In this document: piece by piece, positions 1 to 6,403 of the stretch
How positions within the stretch are numbered: the first letter of the stretch is position 1
Layout: each line of letters opens with the position of its first letter
NCBI GenBank assembly: GCA_018062725.1
Contig: JAGORP010000111.1
Location: 1-6,774, forward strand
Source of the DNA: Flavobacterium sp.
GTDB taxonomy: Bacteria > Bacteroidota > Bacteroidia > Flavobacteriales > Flavobacteriaceae
DNA length: 6,774 nt
Reading direction: 5' to 3'
Notes under the pieces: generated by a model
What the model was told of the DNA's origin: nothing
The model's input: only the letters and a program-made list of their open reading frames with translations
Databases searched by the model: none
Program-made: the position numbers and the translations under genes

Positions 1-514
1 GTTCTGGCAAATTAAAACAATCCCACACTTTTTGCAAAGGAGCATTAATATGGGCTCTAACGGTAATGGTTTGGGTAGGTCGTTCTGCAATTTCTTTCAC
101 TTTTGCCATGGCATTTGGCATTGTGCTTTGAAAAAAACTTTCAAACGCTTCCACGGTTTCATTAACGACTTTTAAGGTTGTAACTCCGTTGTTTTCTGTT
201 AGAAAATAATTTTCTTTGGCACCTGTCCAAGTAGCAATTTTTTCATCAATTGGACTTTCTATCATGCCATAAATTTCAGTGATATGTTTGAAAACCATTC
301 GGTCAAAAGGTTTGTTTTCAAATACAACAGAAGACATTCCGTTCCCATTTGGATCTAAGAAAAACACTTTTGTACCTTCTTCCCAGCTGGAAATGGCATA
401 ACTTCCTTCGCAAAAAACAGAAGTCCATTCTCGATAAGTGTCGTCATCCCAAAGTGTAAACCAAACTTTTCCTTTTGGAGCCTTAATATCAATTGAAAAT
501 TCGAGTAGTTTCAT
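1..514 (-). CDS. SRPBCC/AHSA1-like tandem-domain protein (C-terminus beyond window)
   Basis: The gene starts at ATG 514-512 on the minus strand and is still open at base 1, giving 171 complete codons. The start is supported by AAAAGG directly upstream. Residues 1 to about 145 resemble one SRPBCC (START/Bet v1-like) domain: a first strand and turn reading IDIKAPKGKVWFTL, then TYREWTS, a central run of strands, and a long closing helix (about 131-144). A second copy of the domain opening appears at about 149-171 (ITVRAHINAPLQKVWDCF), so the full protein probably holds two such domains. The fold is known to bind hydrophobic ligands, and in the AHSA1 branch it resembles the Hsp90 co-chaperone Aha1. 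The ligand and role here are unknown. It lies 91 bases downstream of selO on the same strand, so it could be read from the selO promoter or from a weak one of its own. Family assignment is good; specific function is not assignable. Confidence 0.8.
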   Translation of the reverse strand, partial: MKLLEFSIDIKAPKGKVWFTLWDDDTYREWTSVFCEGSYAISSWEEGTKVFFLDPNGNGMSSVVFENKPFDRMVFKHITEIYGMIESPIDEKIATWTGAKENYFLTENNGVTTLKVVNETVEAFESFFQSTMPNAMAKVKEIAERPTQTITVRAHINAPLQKVWDCFNLPE

Positions 515-547
515 CCTTTTTTGTCTAAAGTTTTGTTTATTTTTTTG

Positions 548-580
548 CAAATTTTACCTTGACAAGTTCAGTCTTGCCAA
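548..580 (-). promoter_or_regulatory. Weak candidate promoter with overlapping inverted repeat
   Basis: On the minus strand, TTG (580-578) is followed after 21 bases by TAAAATTTG (556-548). This is one base longer than the Bacteroidetes -7 element TAnnTTTG. An inverted repeat, TTGGCAAG (580-573) and CTTGTCAA (566-559) with a 6-base spacer, overlaps the putative -33 site. In minus-strand RNA it would pair fully with one G-U. No T-run follows, so it does not look like a terminator for selO. It could be an operator or a leader hairpin for the SRPBCC gene. Low confidence. Confidence 0.3.
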
Positions 581-605
581 TTCTAATTTAATAAATATTT
601 TTCAA

Positions 606-2171
606 TTAGGAACTACACGATAATTGTGAACAACCAATTTTTTCTTTTGCCCAATCAGGACGTTTGGCGAACCATTTTTCATTTTCGGGTTGTTCGTCAT
701 AGGGTTTTGTAAGCAATTGATATAATTCATCAACTAAACTATAACCTTCTTTATCGGCTTCATCAATCGCTAATTGTGCCATATAATTTCTGAAAACGTA
801 TTTCGGATTGACTAAATCCATATTTGTTTTTCGTGCTTCATCATCTATTTTTTCCAATTGCAATCGATTTAAATAATTGGCAAACCAAACAGACAAAACC
901 GATGCGACTTCCCCTTTTACTTCCTCCGGATTATAAAAAGAATACGCTATTTTCTCAATCCCTGTTTCAGGAGTATCTTCTTTAGAAACAGTACTCAACA
1001 ACCGGAAGAAAATAGTCATATCCGTTTCAATTGCAGCTAAATTATTAGTCAGTTGATGTATCAATTCAGTATCAGAATCCAAAGCAATGGTTAATCCAAG
1101 TTTATTTCGCATCATAGTTATATACTCCATTTCGTATAGCTCTTCATACGCATTCAGAATGGCTTCCAAACCTTCTGTTTCATTAATCAAAGGATATAGC
1201 GCATTGGCCAGCTGGTATAAATTCCAAAGTGTAATTTGCGGTTGCTGTCCAAATCGGTAACGTCTTTGAGCACTATCGGTGGTGTTGGGTGTCCAATCTG
1301 GATTGTAATCTTCCAGCCAACCATAAGGACCGTAATCTATCGTAATACCGTGAATGCTCATATTATCGGTATTCATCACACCGTGCACAAAACCCACGCG
1401 TTGCCATTCGACAACCATTTTTCGGGTAGTAGTAGCCACATTTTCGAAAAAGTCTAAATACTTTTGTTTCCCTTCCGATTGGATTTCAGGAAAATGATGT
1501 AAAATGGTATAATCGGTTAACTTTTGTAAGTTTTCAATATCATTTCTGGAAGCAAACAGTTCAAAATTTCCAAAACGAATAAAAGAAGGCGCCACACGAC
1601 AAACAATGGCTCCGTTTTCATAGGCCGGATTTCCGTTATACAAAACATCCCGCAACACCTTATCTCCGGAGGCAATTAAAGACAAAGAACGAGTCGTAGG
1701 AACACCCAGATAATACATTGCTTCCGCACATAAATATTCACGAATTGAAGACCTCAAAACGGCCAATCCATCGGCAGTTCTGGAATAAGGTGTTTTACCG
1801 GCACCTTTTAATTGAAGCGTGTAAAACTGATTGTTATAGGTTATTTCAAATAAATTAATAGCCCTTCCATCCCCTAGCTGCCCTGCCCAAACGCCAAATT
1901 GATGTCCGCCATAACACATGGCAAAAGGCTGCGTGTTGGGATACACTTCTTTCCCCGAAAAAACGGCTAAAAAAGATTCCGATTTTGATTCTTCTGAGGT
2001 AATTCCAACCAACTCCATCACATCATCAGCCACATGAATTACTTTGGGATTACTCGGAATTGTCGGAATTACTTTAGAATATGCTGCATTGAATACTTTC
2101 CGAACTTCATTGGTTTCGTTTGTATCCGCAGGCAATTTGCTTGTAAATCTATTTTGAATGGCTAATTGCAT
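606..2171 (-). CDS. selO: SelO/YdiU family protein adenylyltransferase (AMPylase)
   Basis: This 521-residue protein is a full-length SelO. The family is a pseudokinase that binds ATP in inverted orientation and transfers AMP to Ser, Thr or Tyr of target proteins; in E. coli it is linked to redox homeostasis. Visible hallmarks are GGHQFGVWAGQLGDGRA (88-104), LKGAGKTPYSR with K122, REYLCAEA (144-151) with the helix glutamates, CRVAPSFIRFG with R192 and R199, MNTDN with D269/N270, and IDYGPYG with the metal-binding D279. The C-terminus ends CSS, with C519 at the position where vertebrate SelO has selenocysteine. The activation-loop cysteine that pairs with it in E. coli appears replaced (PDWTPN, 291-296), while C514 lies five residues before C519. 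The start at 2171 fits a -7 element TACTTTTG 24 bases upstream. It is divergent from the PLP enzyme gene. Family assignment is very secure; the targets are unknown. Confidence 0.97.
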   Translation of the reverse strand: MQLAIQNRFTSKLPADTNETNEVRKVFNAAYSKVIPTIPSNPKVIHVADDVMELVGITSEESKSESFLAVFSGKEVYPNTQPFAMCYGGHQFGVWAGQLGDGRAINLFEITYNNQFYTLQLKGAGKTPYSRTADGLAVLRSSIREYLCAEAMYYLGVPTTRSLSLIASGDKVLRDVLYNGNPAYENGAIVCRVAPSFIRFGNFELFASRNDIENLQKLTDYTILHHFPEIQSEGKQKYLDFFENVATTTRKMVVEWQRVGFVHGVMNTDNMSIHGITIDYGPYGWLEDYNPDWTPNTTDSAQRRYRFGQQPQITLWNLYQLANALYPLINETEGLEAILNAYEELYEMEYITMMRNKLGLTIALDSDTELIHQLTNNLAAIETDMTIFFRLLSTVSKEDTPETGIEKIAYSFYNPEEVKGEVASVLSVWFANYLNRLQLEKIDDEARKTNMDLVNPKYVFRNYMAQLAIDEADKEGYSLVDELYQLLTKPYDEQPENEKWFAKRPDWAKEKIGCSQLSCSS

Positions 2172-2194
2172 TAATTTATTGTCTTTAATTCTCC

Positions 2195-2223
2195 CAAAAG
2201 TAACGATTAAATAGAAATGTTAA
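2195..2223 (-). promoter_or_regulatory. selO promoter, Bacteroidetes sigma-A type
   Basis: Minus-strand -7 element TACTTTTG (2202-2195) matches TAnnTTTG exactly. A -33-like TTA (2223-2221) lies 18 bases upstream, inside the palindrome TAACGTTA. Expected transcription start is about 2188-2191, giving a leader of roughly 17-20 bases before the selO ATG. The -7 match is strong; the -33 is imperfect (TTA rather than TTG). Confidence 0.65.
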
Positions 2224-2225
2224 CG

Positions 2226-2254
2226 TTATAAAATTGGTAAAAAATGTATATTTG
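2226..2254 (+). promoter_or_regulatory. Promoter of the class-V PLP enzyme gene
   Basis: The -7 element TATATTTG (2247-2254) matches TAnnTTTG exactly. A -33-like TTA (2226-2228) lies 18 bases upstream and shares the palindrome TAACGTTA (2221-2228) with the divergent selO promoter. Predicted transcription start is near 2258-2261, about 13 bases before ATG 2273. That placement rules out the upstream TTG at 2234 as the translation start. Confidence 0.65.
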
Positions 2255-2272
2255 AGCCCAAATTACAACACC

Positions 2273-3760
2273 ATGATTGCAACGGAAAAATCGTCTTCAT
2301 TAGAGCAGTATTTTCAACCCTTTAGAGAAAATATTGTGGGTATACAACAAGAGTTTGATTCGCCATTTGGTCGAAAAAAAATCATTTATACCGATTGGAC
2401 AGCTTCGGGTCGTTTGTACCGTCCTATTGAAGAAAAATTGTTGAATGATTTTGGTCCTTTTGTTGCCAATACACATACCGAAACCACTGTTTCAGGAACG
2501 GCCATGACTATGGCCTACCATGAAGCTAGACATATTATCAAGCATCACACAAATGCTAATGACAATGATGTTTTAATCACTGATGGAACTGGAATGACAG
2601 GTGTTGTCAATAAGTTTCAGCGGATTTTAGGGTTGCGTATTACCGAAAATTTAAAAGAGTTTACTTATGTTCCAAAGGAATTAAAACCCATCGTTTTTAT
2701 TTCGCATATGGAACATCATTCCAATCAAACTTCTTGGTTAGAAACGATTGCCGATGTAGAAGTGATTCCTGCTGATGAAAATGGATTGTTTTGTCTTTCT
2801 GAATTCAAAAAATTAGTCGAAAACTATAAAGACAGAAGTTTTAAAATTGCTTCGATCACATCGTGTTCCAATGTAACGGGAATTCAAACTCCGTACCATG
2901 AAGTAGCAAAAATCATGCACCAAAATAATGGCGTTTGTTTTGTTGATTTTGCCTGTTCGGGACCTTATGTAAACATAAATATGCACCCAGAAGATTCAGA
3001 AGCCTATTTGGATGCTATCTTCTTTTCACCGCATAAATTTTTGGGTGGCCCTGGTACTTCTGGAGTTTTGATTTTTAATAAAAACTTATACAAAAACAAC
3101 GTTCCTGATTGTCCGGGTGGCGGAACCGTTTCATGGACAAATCCTTGGGGAGAACACAAATACATTGACAATATTGAAGATCGAGAAGATGGTGGAACTC
3201 CAGGTTTTTTACAAGTTATTAAAACCGCGTTAGCCATTCAGTTGAAAGAAAAAATGGGGGTGCAAAATATCTTGGAAAGAGAACATGAAATTGTAGATTT
3301 TGTTTTTTCGGAATTAGAAAAAGAAGAAAACATCAACATTTTAGCGGGACAACATAAAGATCGTTTGGGTGTAATTTCATTTTACATCAATGATTTACAC
3401 TATAATTTAGGAGTAAAATTACTGAATGATAAATTCGGAATTCAAACCCGTGGTGGCTGCAGTTGCGCCGGAACGTATGGCCATTATTTATTGCATGTTG
3501 ATCAAGAAACCTCGCATAATTTAGTGTGTCAAATTGATTCAGGCGATTTAATTCAAAAGCCAGGTTGGATTCGCATGTCCATTCACCCAACCACCACAAA
3601 TGAAGAAATTAAATTTGTGTGTGATGCCATTCGCGAATTAGCTCAAAACCATAAACAATGGGCAAAAGAATACCATTACAACACCAAAACCAATGAATTT
3701 ATTCATGTTAACGCTAAAAATTCCGAAAAAGAATTGGTCAAAAATTGGTTTTCATTATAA
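2273..3760 (+). CDS. Class-V aminotransferase-fold PLP enzyme (cysteine desulfurase-like)
   Basis: The 495-residue protein, starting at ATG 2273, belongs to the class-V PLP fold type I group (SufS/CsdA/NifS, isopenicillin N epimerase, MOCOS N-domain). Seen motifs: NTHTETTVSGTA (66-77), TDGTGMTG (103-110) for the phosphate-binding region, EHHSN (147-151) with the PLP-stacking histidine, VDFACSGP with D225, the Schiff-base lysine K255 in SPHKFLGGPGTSG, GGGTV (282-286) and TRGGCSCAG (392-400). In SufS the catalytic cysteine sits in RxGHHCA; C398 falls at that position here, with an extra C396 forming CxC. Cysteine desulfuration or selenocysteine lysis is therefore plausible but unproven. The length exceeds the roughly 400 residues of SufS, with a longer N-terminus and a C-terminal tail after about 460. 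No suf or isc genes are adjacent, so a role in the general Fe-S pathway is not supported by context. It stands alone between its own promoter and a terminator. Confidence 0.88.
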   Translation: MIATEKSSSLEQYFQPFRENIVGIQQEFDSPFGRKKIIYTDWTASGRLYRPIEEKLLNDFGPFVANTHTETTVSGTAMTMAYHEARHIIKHHTNANDNDVLITDGTGMTGVVNKFQRILGLRITENLKEFTYVPKELKPIVFISHMEHHSNQTSWLETIADVEVIPADENGLFCLSEFKKLVENYKDRSFKIASITSCSNVTGIQTPYHEVAKIMHQNNGVCFVDFACSGPYVNINMHPEDSEAYLDAIFFSPHKFLGGPGTSGVLIFNKNLYKNNVPDCPGGGTVSWTNPWGEHKYIDNIEDREDGGTPGFLQVIKTALAIQLKEKMGVQNILEREHEIVDFVFSELEKEENINILAGQHKDRLGVISFYINDLHYNLGVKLLNDKFGIQTRGGCSCAGTYGHYLLHVDQETSHNLVCQIDSGDLIQKPGWIRMSIHPTTTNEEIKFVCDAIRELAQNHKQWAKEYHYNTKTNEFIHVNAKNSEKELVKNWFSL

Positions 3761-3762
3761 AC

Positions 3763-3790
3763 AAAAAGCGCAGTCATTACTGCGCTTTTT
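3763..3790. terminator. Bidirectional intrinsic terminator between converging genes
   Basis: A perfect 12-bp stem, AAAAAGCGCAGT (3763-3774) and ACTGCGCTTTTT (3779-3790), encloses the loop CATT. A T-run flanks it on each strand, so it can end transcription of the PLP enzyme gene (+) and of the acyltransferase gene (-). The acyltransferase stop codon (3779-3777) lies at the loop, and its final codons (KKAQ) form one arm. Confidence 0.92.
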
Positions 3791-4652
3791 TATGTTTCCA
3801 ACGTTTATGTGTCCATAAATAATATTCCGGTTGCTCGTAAATTTGTTGTTCTACCCGAGCCATGAAATCTTCCGATATTTTATAATTTGGTACCGATTTT
3901 ACATCTTCCGACAACACTTCAAAACTAGCTTCGTAATAGCCTCTTTTAATTTTCTTCGTTTTTAAGAAAATAACATTCATATCGTGACGTTTCGCTAACA
4001 TCTCAGCTCCAACATGAATAGGTGTTTCAATTCCCATGAAATGATGCCAATACAAATTATCACTCCAACGAGGCGTTTGATCACTTGCAAACCCAAATAC
4101 TCCAAGTTTTTTATTTTTGGCACAATCTTCAATTGTTTTTGAAGTTTCTTTTGTCGTAATCAACACCGCTTTAAACTTAGAACGTATGTCTTTAACTAAT
4201 TTATCGAAATGCGGATTGGCTATTTTTTTGTAAATCCCATAACCAGTATAATTAATGTGATAATTCATAGAAATAACCCATTCATAACTCGCATAATGGG
4301 CGCACATTAAAGCAATACTTTTATTTTTCTTTTCTAAATCGAGATAAACATCTAAATTTTTATACTGAAATCTTTTTTCTATTTCTTTTCTGGAAATGGA
4401 AATTGTTTTGATCATTTCTAAAAACATATCACACATATGATGAAAGAACTTTTTCTCAATAATTAAGCGTTCCTTATCAGATAAATGTGGTAAAGCCATG
4501 GCTAAATTGGTACGAACAGTCTTTTTTCGATACCCAATGATATGGTATACTAATACATAAACACCGTCAGAAAAAAGATATAATAACGGAAATGGAAGTA
4601 TCGAAATTAACCAAAGAATTGGGTATAACAATACGTAAATTAAAAATTGCAT
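3777..4652 (-). CDS. LpxL/HtrB-like acyltransferase (lysophospholipid acyltransferase family)
   Basis: From ATG 4652 (MQFLIYVLLYPILW) this is a 291-residue membrane-anchored acyltransferase of the lipid A biosynthesis LpxL/HtrB family. In Bacteroidetes such proteins may acylate lipid A or other membrane lipids at the inner membrane. An N-terminal hydrophobic segment covers about 2-35, followed by a basic RKKTVRTNL (42-50) typical of the family. The catalytic H-x4-E is H119 to E124 in AHYASYEW. SDQTP (190-194) and PEYYLWTHKRWK (275-286) match conserved late motifs. ATG codons at 4658 and 4682 are in frame, but 4682 lies upstream of a strong -7 element (4676-4669) and would not be transcribed. 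I chose 4652 because the protein then begins directly with the membrane segment; 4658 is nearly as likely. The gene ends inside a bidirectional terminator and is divergent from the rhomboid gene. The exact acceptor lipid cannot be told from sequence. Confidence 0.9.
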   Translation of the reverse strand: MQFLIYVLLYPILWLISILPFPLLYLFSDGVYVLVYHIIGYRKKTVRTNLAMALPHLSDKERLIIEKKFFHHMCDMFLEMIKTISISRKEIEKRFQYKNLDVYLDLEKKNKSIALMCAHYASYEWVISMNYHINYTGYGIYKKIANPHFDKLVKDIRSKFKAVLITTKETSKTIEDCAKNKKLGVFGFASDQTPRWSDNLYWHHFMGIETPIHVGAEMLAKRHDMNVIFLKTKKIKRGYYEASFEVLSEDVKSVPNYKISEDFMARVEQQIYEQPEYYLWTHKRWKHKKAQ

Positions 4653-4668
4653 CTTCATTAAATTTTGA

Positions 4669-4676
4669 CAAATATA
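4669..4676 (-). promoter_or_regulatory. -7 element of the acyltransferase promoter
   Basis: The minus strand reads TATATTTG (4676-4669), an exact TAnnTTTG match. The expected transcription start is about 4662-4665, leaving a very short leader before ATG 4658 or 4652. No clear TTG -33 element lies 17-23 bases upstream, so the call rests on the -7 box and its position. Confidence 0.5.
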
Positions 4677-4698
4677 AAGCATATTCTTTTTTAATGAC

Positions 4699-4727
4699 TT
4701 TGAATTGAAATGGTTTTCCTAAATTTA
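4699..4727 (+). promoter_or_regulatory. Promoter of the rhomboid protease gene
   Basis: TTTG (4699-4702), then a 17-base spacer, then TAAATTTA (4720-4727), which matches TAnnTTTG at all but the last base. Predicted start is about 4731-4734, roughly 10 bases before ATG 4743. It lies back to back with the acyltransferase promoter. Confidence 0.5.
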
Positions 4728-4742
4728 TATCAAAATTAACGT

Positions 4743-5384
4743 ATGGATATATTTTTATTAGCCATTATTGGGGCTAACATTCTAATTAGTTACAAAGGGT
4801 TTAACGATTTGAGTTTTTTTAGAAAAAATGAATTTCACATCGGTAGTATTCGTGCCGGAGAACAATTTAGAATGGTTGCTTCCGGTTTTTTACACGGCGA
4901 TTGGGCGCATTTGTTTTTTAACATGTTCTCTTTATATATGTTTGGACCTGAAGTTATTGCTAGTTTTGGAGCACTTTCCTTTGTACTCATTTATTTTGTG
5001 AGCTTGGTCGCAGGAAGTTTGTTAACTTTAAGTTTTCACAATAACGATTTTAATTATCGTGCTGTTGGAGCTTCTGGAGCCGTTACAGGAATTGTGTATT
5101 CAGCAATTTTGCTGCATCCTGATATGAGTTTGTACCTGTTTTTTATTCCCATACCGATTCCGGGTTATATTTTCGGAATCGGATATTTGTTGTATTCTAT
5201 TTACGGAATGAAAGCCAAAAATGATAATATTGGTCACGTGGCCCATTTTGGAGGCGCTATTGGTGGATACGCCACAACATTAATTAAAGAACCCAATATG
5301 TTTGTCGATAATACGTTTATAGTGGTAGTACTTGCCATTCCTATTGTATTGCTCTATATTTTGGAAAAATCCGATAAACTATAA
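4743..5384 (+). CDS. Rhomboid family intramembrane serine protease
   Basis: The 213-residue polytopic membrane protein carries the rhomboid Ser-His dyad: S111 in AVGASGAVTG and H168 in HVAHFGGAIGG. H56 and N60 in WAHLFFNM match the oxyanion-hole H-x3-N in the second membrane segment. GEQFRM (39-44) stands where most rhomboids have the L1-loop WR, with Phe for Trp. Hydrophobic segments lie at about 1-17, 52-68, 77-97, 106-124, 128-155, 163-180 and 191-207, which fits a six-helix core plus one extra C-terminal helix. Rhomboids cleave transmembrane substrates within the inner membrane; the substrate here is unknown. ATG 4743 is preceded by a plausible promoter and no clear Shine-Dalgarno. The next gene has its own sigma-54 promoter starting directly after the rhomboid stop, so the two need not be co-expressed, although no terminator separates them. 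Confidence 0.95.
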   Translation: MDIFLLAIIGANILISYKGFNDLSFFRKNEFHIGSIRAGEQFRMVASGFLHGDWAHLFFNMFSLYMFGPEVIASFGALSFVLIYFVSLVAGSLLTLSFHNNDFNYRAVGASGAVTGIVYSAILLHPDMSLYLFFIPIPIPGYIFGIGYLLYSIYGMKAKNDNIGHVAHFGGAIGGYATTLIKEPNMFVDNTFIVVVLAIPIVLLYILEKSDKL

Positions 5385-5401
5385 TTGGCACGGCATTTGC
5401 A
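5385..5401 (+). promoter_or_regulatory. Sigma-54 (RpoN) -24/-12 promoter for the SIMPL gene
   Basis: The sequence TTGGCACGGCATTTGCA matches the sigma-54 consensus TTGGCACG-N4-TTGCA at every defined position. GG (5387-5388) and GC (5399-5400) are separated by the canonical 10 bases. It starts immediately after the rhomboid stop codon and lies 28 bases before the SIMPL ATG, predicting a transcription start near 5411 and a leader of about 18 bases. Such promoters need an AAA+ enhancer-binding activator; its binding site would lie inside the rhomboid gene. Confidence 0.8.
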
Positions 5402-5429
5402 TAAGCATTAGTAATAAAATTCTTAATAT

Positions 5430-6122
5430 ATGAAAAATTTAGTTGTAACCCTTTTAATGTTAGTATCCGTGATGACATTCGCTCAAGATCAAAAACAACA
5501 AGTACCTCAAATCAATGTTTCTGGGGAAGGAAAAATAAAAGTAACGCCCGATCAAGGAATTATTTCTTTGGGAGTAGAAAACACAGGCAAAGATGCAGCC
5601 GAAGTAAAAAAAGCAAACGATATCATAATCGAAAAAATATTGAAATTCATCAAGCAAAATAACATTCCGCAATCCGATTTCCAAACCACCAATGTGAGTT
5701 TGTATAAAAATTATGATTATGAGAAGAAAAAATACAACTATGTAGCCAATCAAACCATTACGGTAACGTTGAAAGATTTAAAAAAATACGACGGATTTAT
5801 GATGGGAATTACCGATACAGGTGTGACCAACATCAACGGAGTAGAATTTAAATCCTCTAAAATGGAAATGTATGAGACTGAAGCCCGTAAAAAAGCCATG
5901 CTCAATGCCAAACAAAAAGCTTTGGACTATGTTTCTGTCTTAAACCAAAAAGTGGGGAAAGCGATTTTAATTACTGATAATTCACAAGCGTATTACCCAC
6001 AACCAATGTTTAAAGGAGCTATGAGAGCTGAAGCGATGGATGCAAGTGCTCCAAGAGAGACCTTAGCCATAGGTGAAATTGAAATCACTTCAAACGTACA
6101 GGTAGCTTTTATATTGGAGTAA
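5430..6122 (+). CDS. Exported SIMPL (DUF541) domain protein
   Basis: The 230-residue protein begins with a signal peptide (MKNLVVTLLMLVSVMTFA), with probable signal peptidase I cleavage after A18 before QDQK; there is no lipobox cysteine, so it should be periplasmic. The rest is a SIMPL/DUF541 domain: the opening strand INVSGEGKIKVTPDQGIISLGVE (28-50), a helix with AAEVKKAND (56-64), the NIPQSDFQTTNVSLY segment (78-92), the central KKYDGFMMGITDTGV (118-132), the helix EARKKAMLNAKQKALDYV (151-168) and a final strand ending VQVAFILE. YggE of E. coli is a family member tied to oxidative-stress tolerance, and others have been reported to form oligomeric assemblies; the molecular activity is unknown. 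A Met- and Ala-rich stretch (about 192-206) looks like a loop. The gene has a consensus sigma-54 promoter and its own terminator, so it is probably monocistronic and conditionally expressed. Confidence 0.93.
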   Translation: MKNLVVTLLMLVSVMTFAQDQKQQVPQINVSGEGKIKVTPDQGIISLGVENTGKDAAEVKKANDIIIEKILKFIKQNNIPQSDFQTTNVSLYKNYDYEKKKYNYVANQTITVTLKDLKKYDGFMMGITDTGVTNINGVEFKSSKMEMYETEARKKAMLNAKQKALDYVSVLNQKVGKAILITDNSQAYYPQPMFKGAMRAEAMDASAPRETLAIGEIEITSNVQVAFILE

Positions 6123-6151
6123 CTTAAAACATATTAAATCAATAATTAAAA

Positions 6152-6176
6152 ACTAACCCTCTGGTTGGTTTTTTTT
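6152..6176 (+). terminator. Intrinsic terminator of the SIMPL gene
   Basis: Stem ACTAACC (6152-6158) and GGTTGGT (6163-6169), with one G-U pair and loop CTCT, is followed by a run of T to 6176. It lies 30 bases after the SIMPL stop codon. Confidence 0.85.
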
Positions 6177-6220
6177 GTTTTATATCATACCAAACTCTAA
6201 GTAATGTGTCCAAAGAATTG

Positions 6221-6240
6221 TTACGCCCGATGGAAATCGG
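6221..6240. repeat. Possible degenerate dispersed-repeat fragment with small hairpin
   Basis: CCGAT (6227-6231) and ATCGG (6236-6240) form a 5-bp hairpin with a GGAA loop in otherwise AT-rich DNA. The word GCCCGATGGAA is similar to intergenic repeats I recall from flavobacterial genomes, but I cannot verify this here. The remainder of 6177-6300 shows nothing else that I can support. Confidence 0.3.
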
Positions 6241-6302
6241 ATCTATTTTATACAAAGAAAACGTACCTATATTCAATTAAAATCATACTTCTACATCATT
6301 TT

Positions 6303-6385
6303 ATGGCGTGACGCTCCGCTGCGCTACGCGTCGGGCTGTTCGCTACAATCTGTCATTGCGATGCACGAAGCAATCTGTAGCAACT
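6303..6385. repeat. GC-rich REP-like intergenic repeat with nested inverted repeats
   Basis: A GC-rich block within AT-rich intergenic DNA. Its first part contains GACGC (6310-6314) and GCGTC (6328-6332), which can pair. Its second part is an imperfect hairpin: GCTACA (6342-6347) with TGTAGC (6376-6381), and inside it ATTGC (6355-6359) with GCAAT (6370-6374). The core CATTGCGATGCACGAAGCAA is very close to a CATTGCGAgg(a/c)ACGAAGCAAT word that I recall as a dispersed repeat in many bacterial genomes. CAATCTGT occurs twice, 25 bases apart. No open reading frame explains it. A REP or non-autonomous mobile element is the likeliest reading. Confidence 0.55.
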
Positions 6386-6403
6386 ACAAAATAACGCAAT
6401 AAC

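Noticed and set aside
438..623. 61-codon open frame on the plus strand
   Set aside because: It overlaps the start of the SRPBCC gene, the AT-rich gap and the end of selO, with no promoter or recognisable protein features.
1236..1457. 73-codon open frame on the plus strand
   Set aside because: Antisense shadow of the conserved catalytic region of selO.
2234..2272. Upstream TTG start adding 13 residues to the PLP enzyme
   Set aside because: The exact -7 promoter element at 2247-2254 lies downstream of this TTG, so the codon would not be in the mRNA. ATG 2273 is preferred.
3004..3237. 77-codon open frame on the minus strand
   Set aside because: Antisense shadow of the PLP-lysine region of the class-V enzyme. 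The shorter minus-strand frame at 3387-3599 is rejected for the same reason.
4653..4682. Upstream ATG at 4682 for the acyltransferase
   Set aside because: The TATATTTG element at 4676-4669 lies inside this extension, and the added residues precede the normal N-terminal membrane segment.
5460..5753. 97-codon open frame on the minus strand, hydrophobic translation
   Set aside because: It lies wholly antisense to the well-supported SIMPL gene; the hydrophobic runs are a by-product of its Lys-rich codons read in reverse.
6346..6378. CAATCTGT repeated twice, considered as CRISPR-like repeats
   Set aside because: Only two 8-base copies, both within one imperfect hairpin; there is no regular repeat-spacer array or cas gene.
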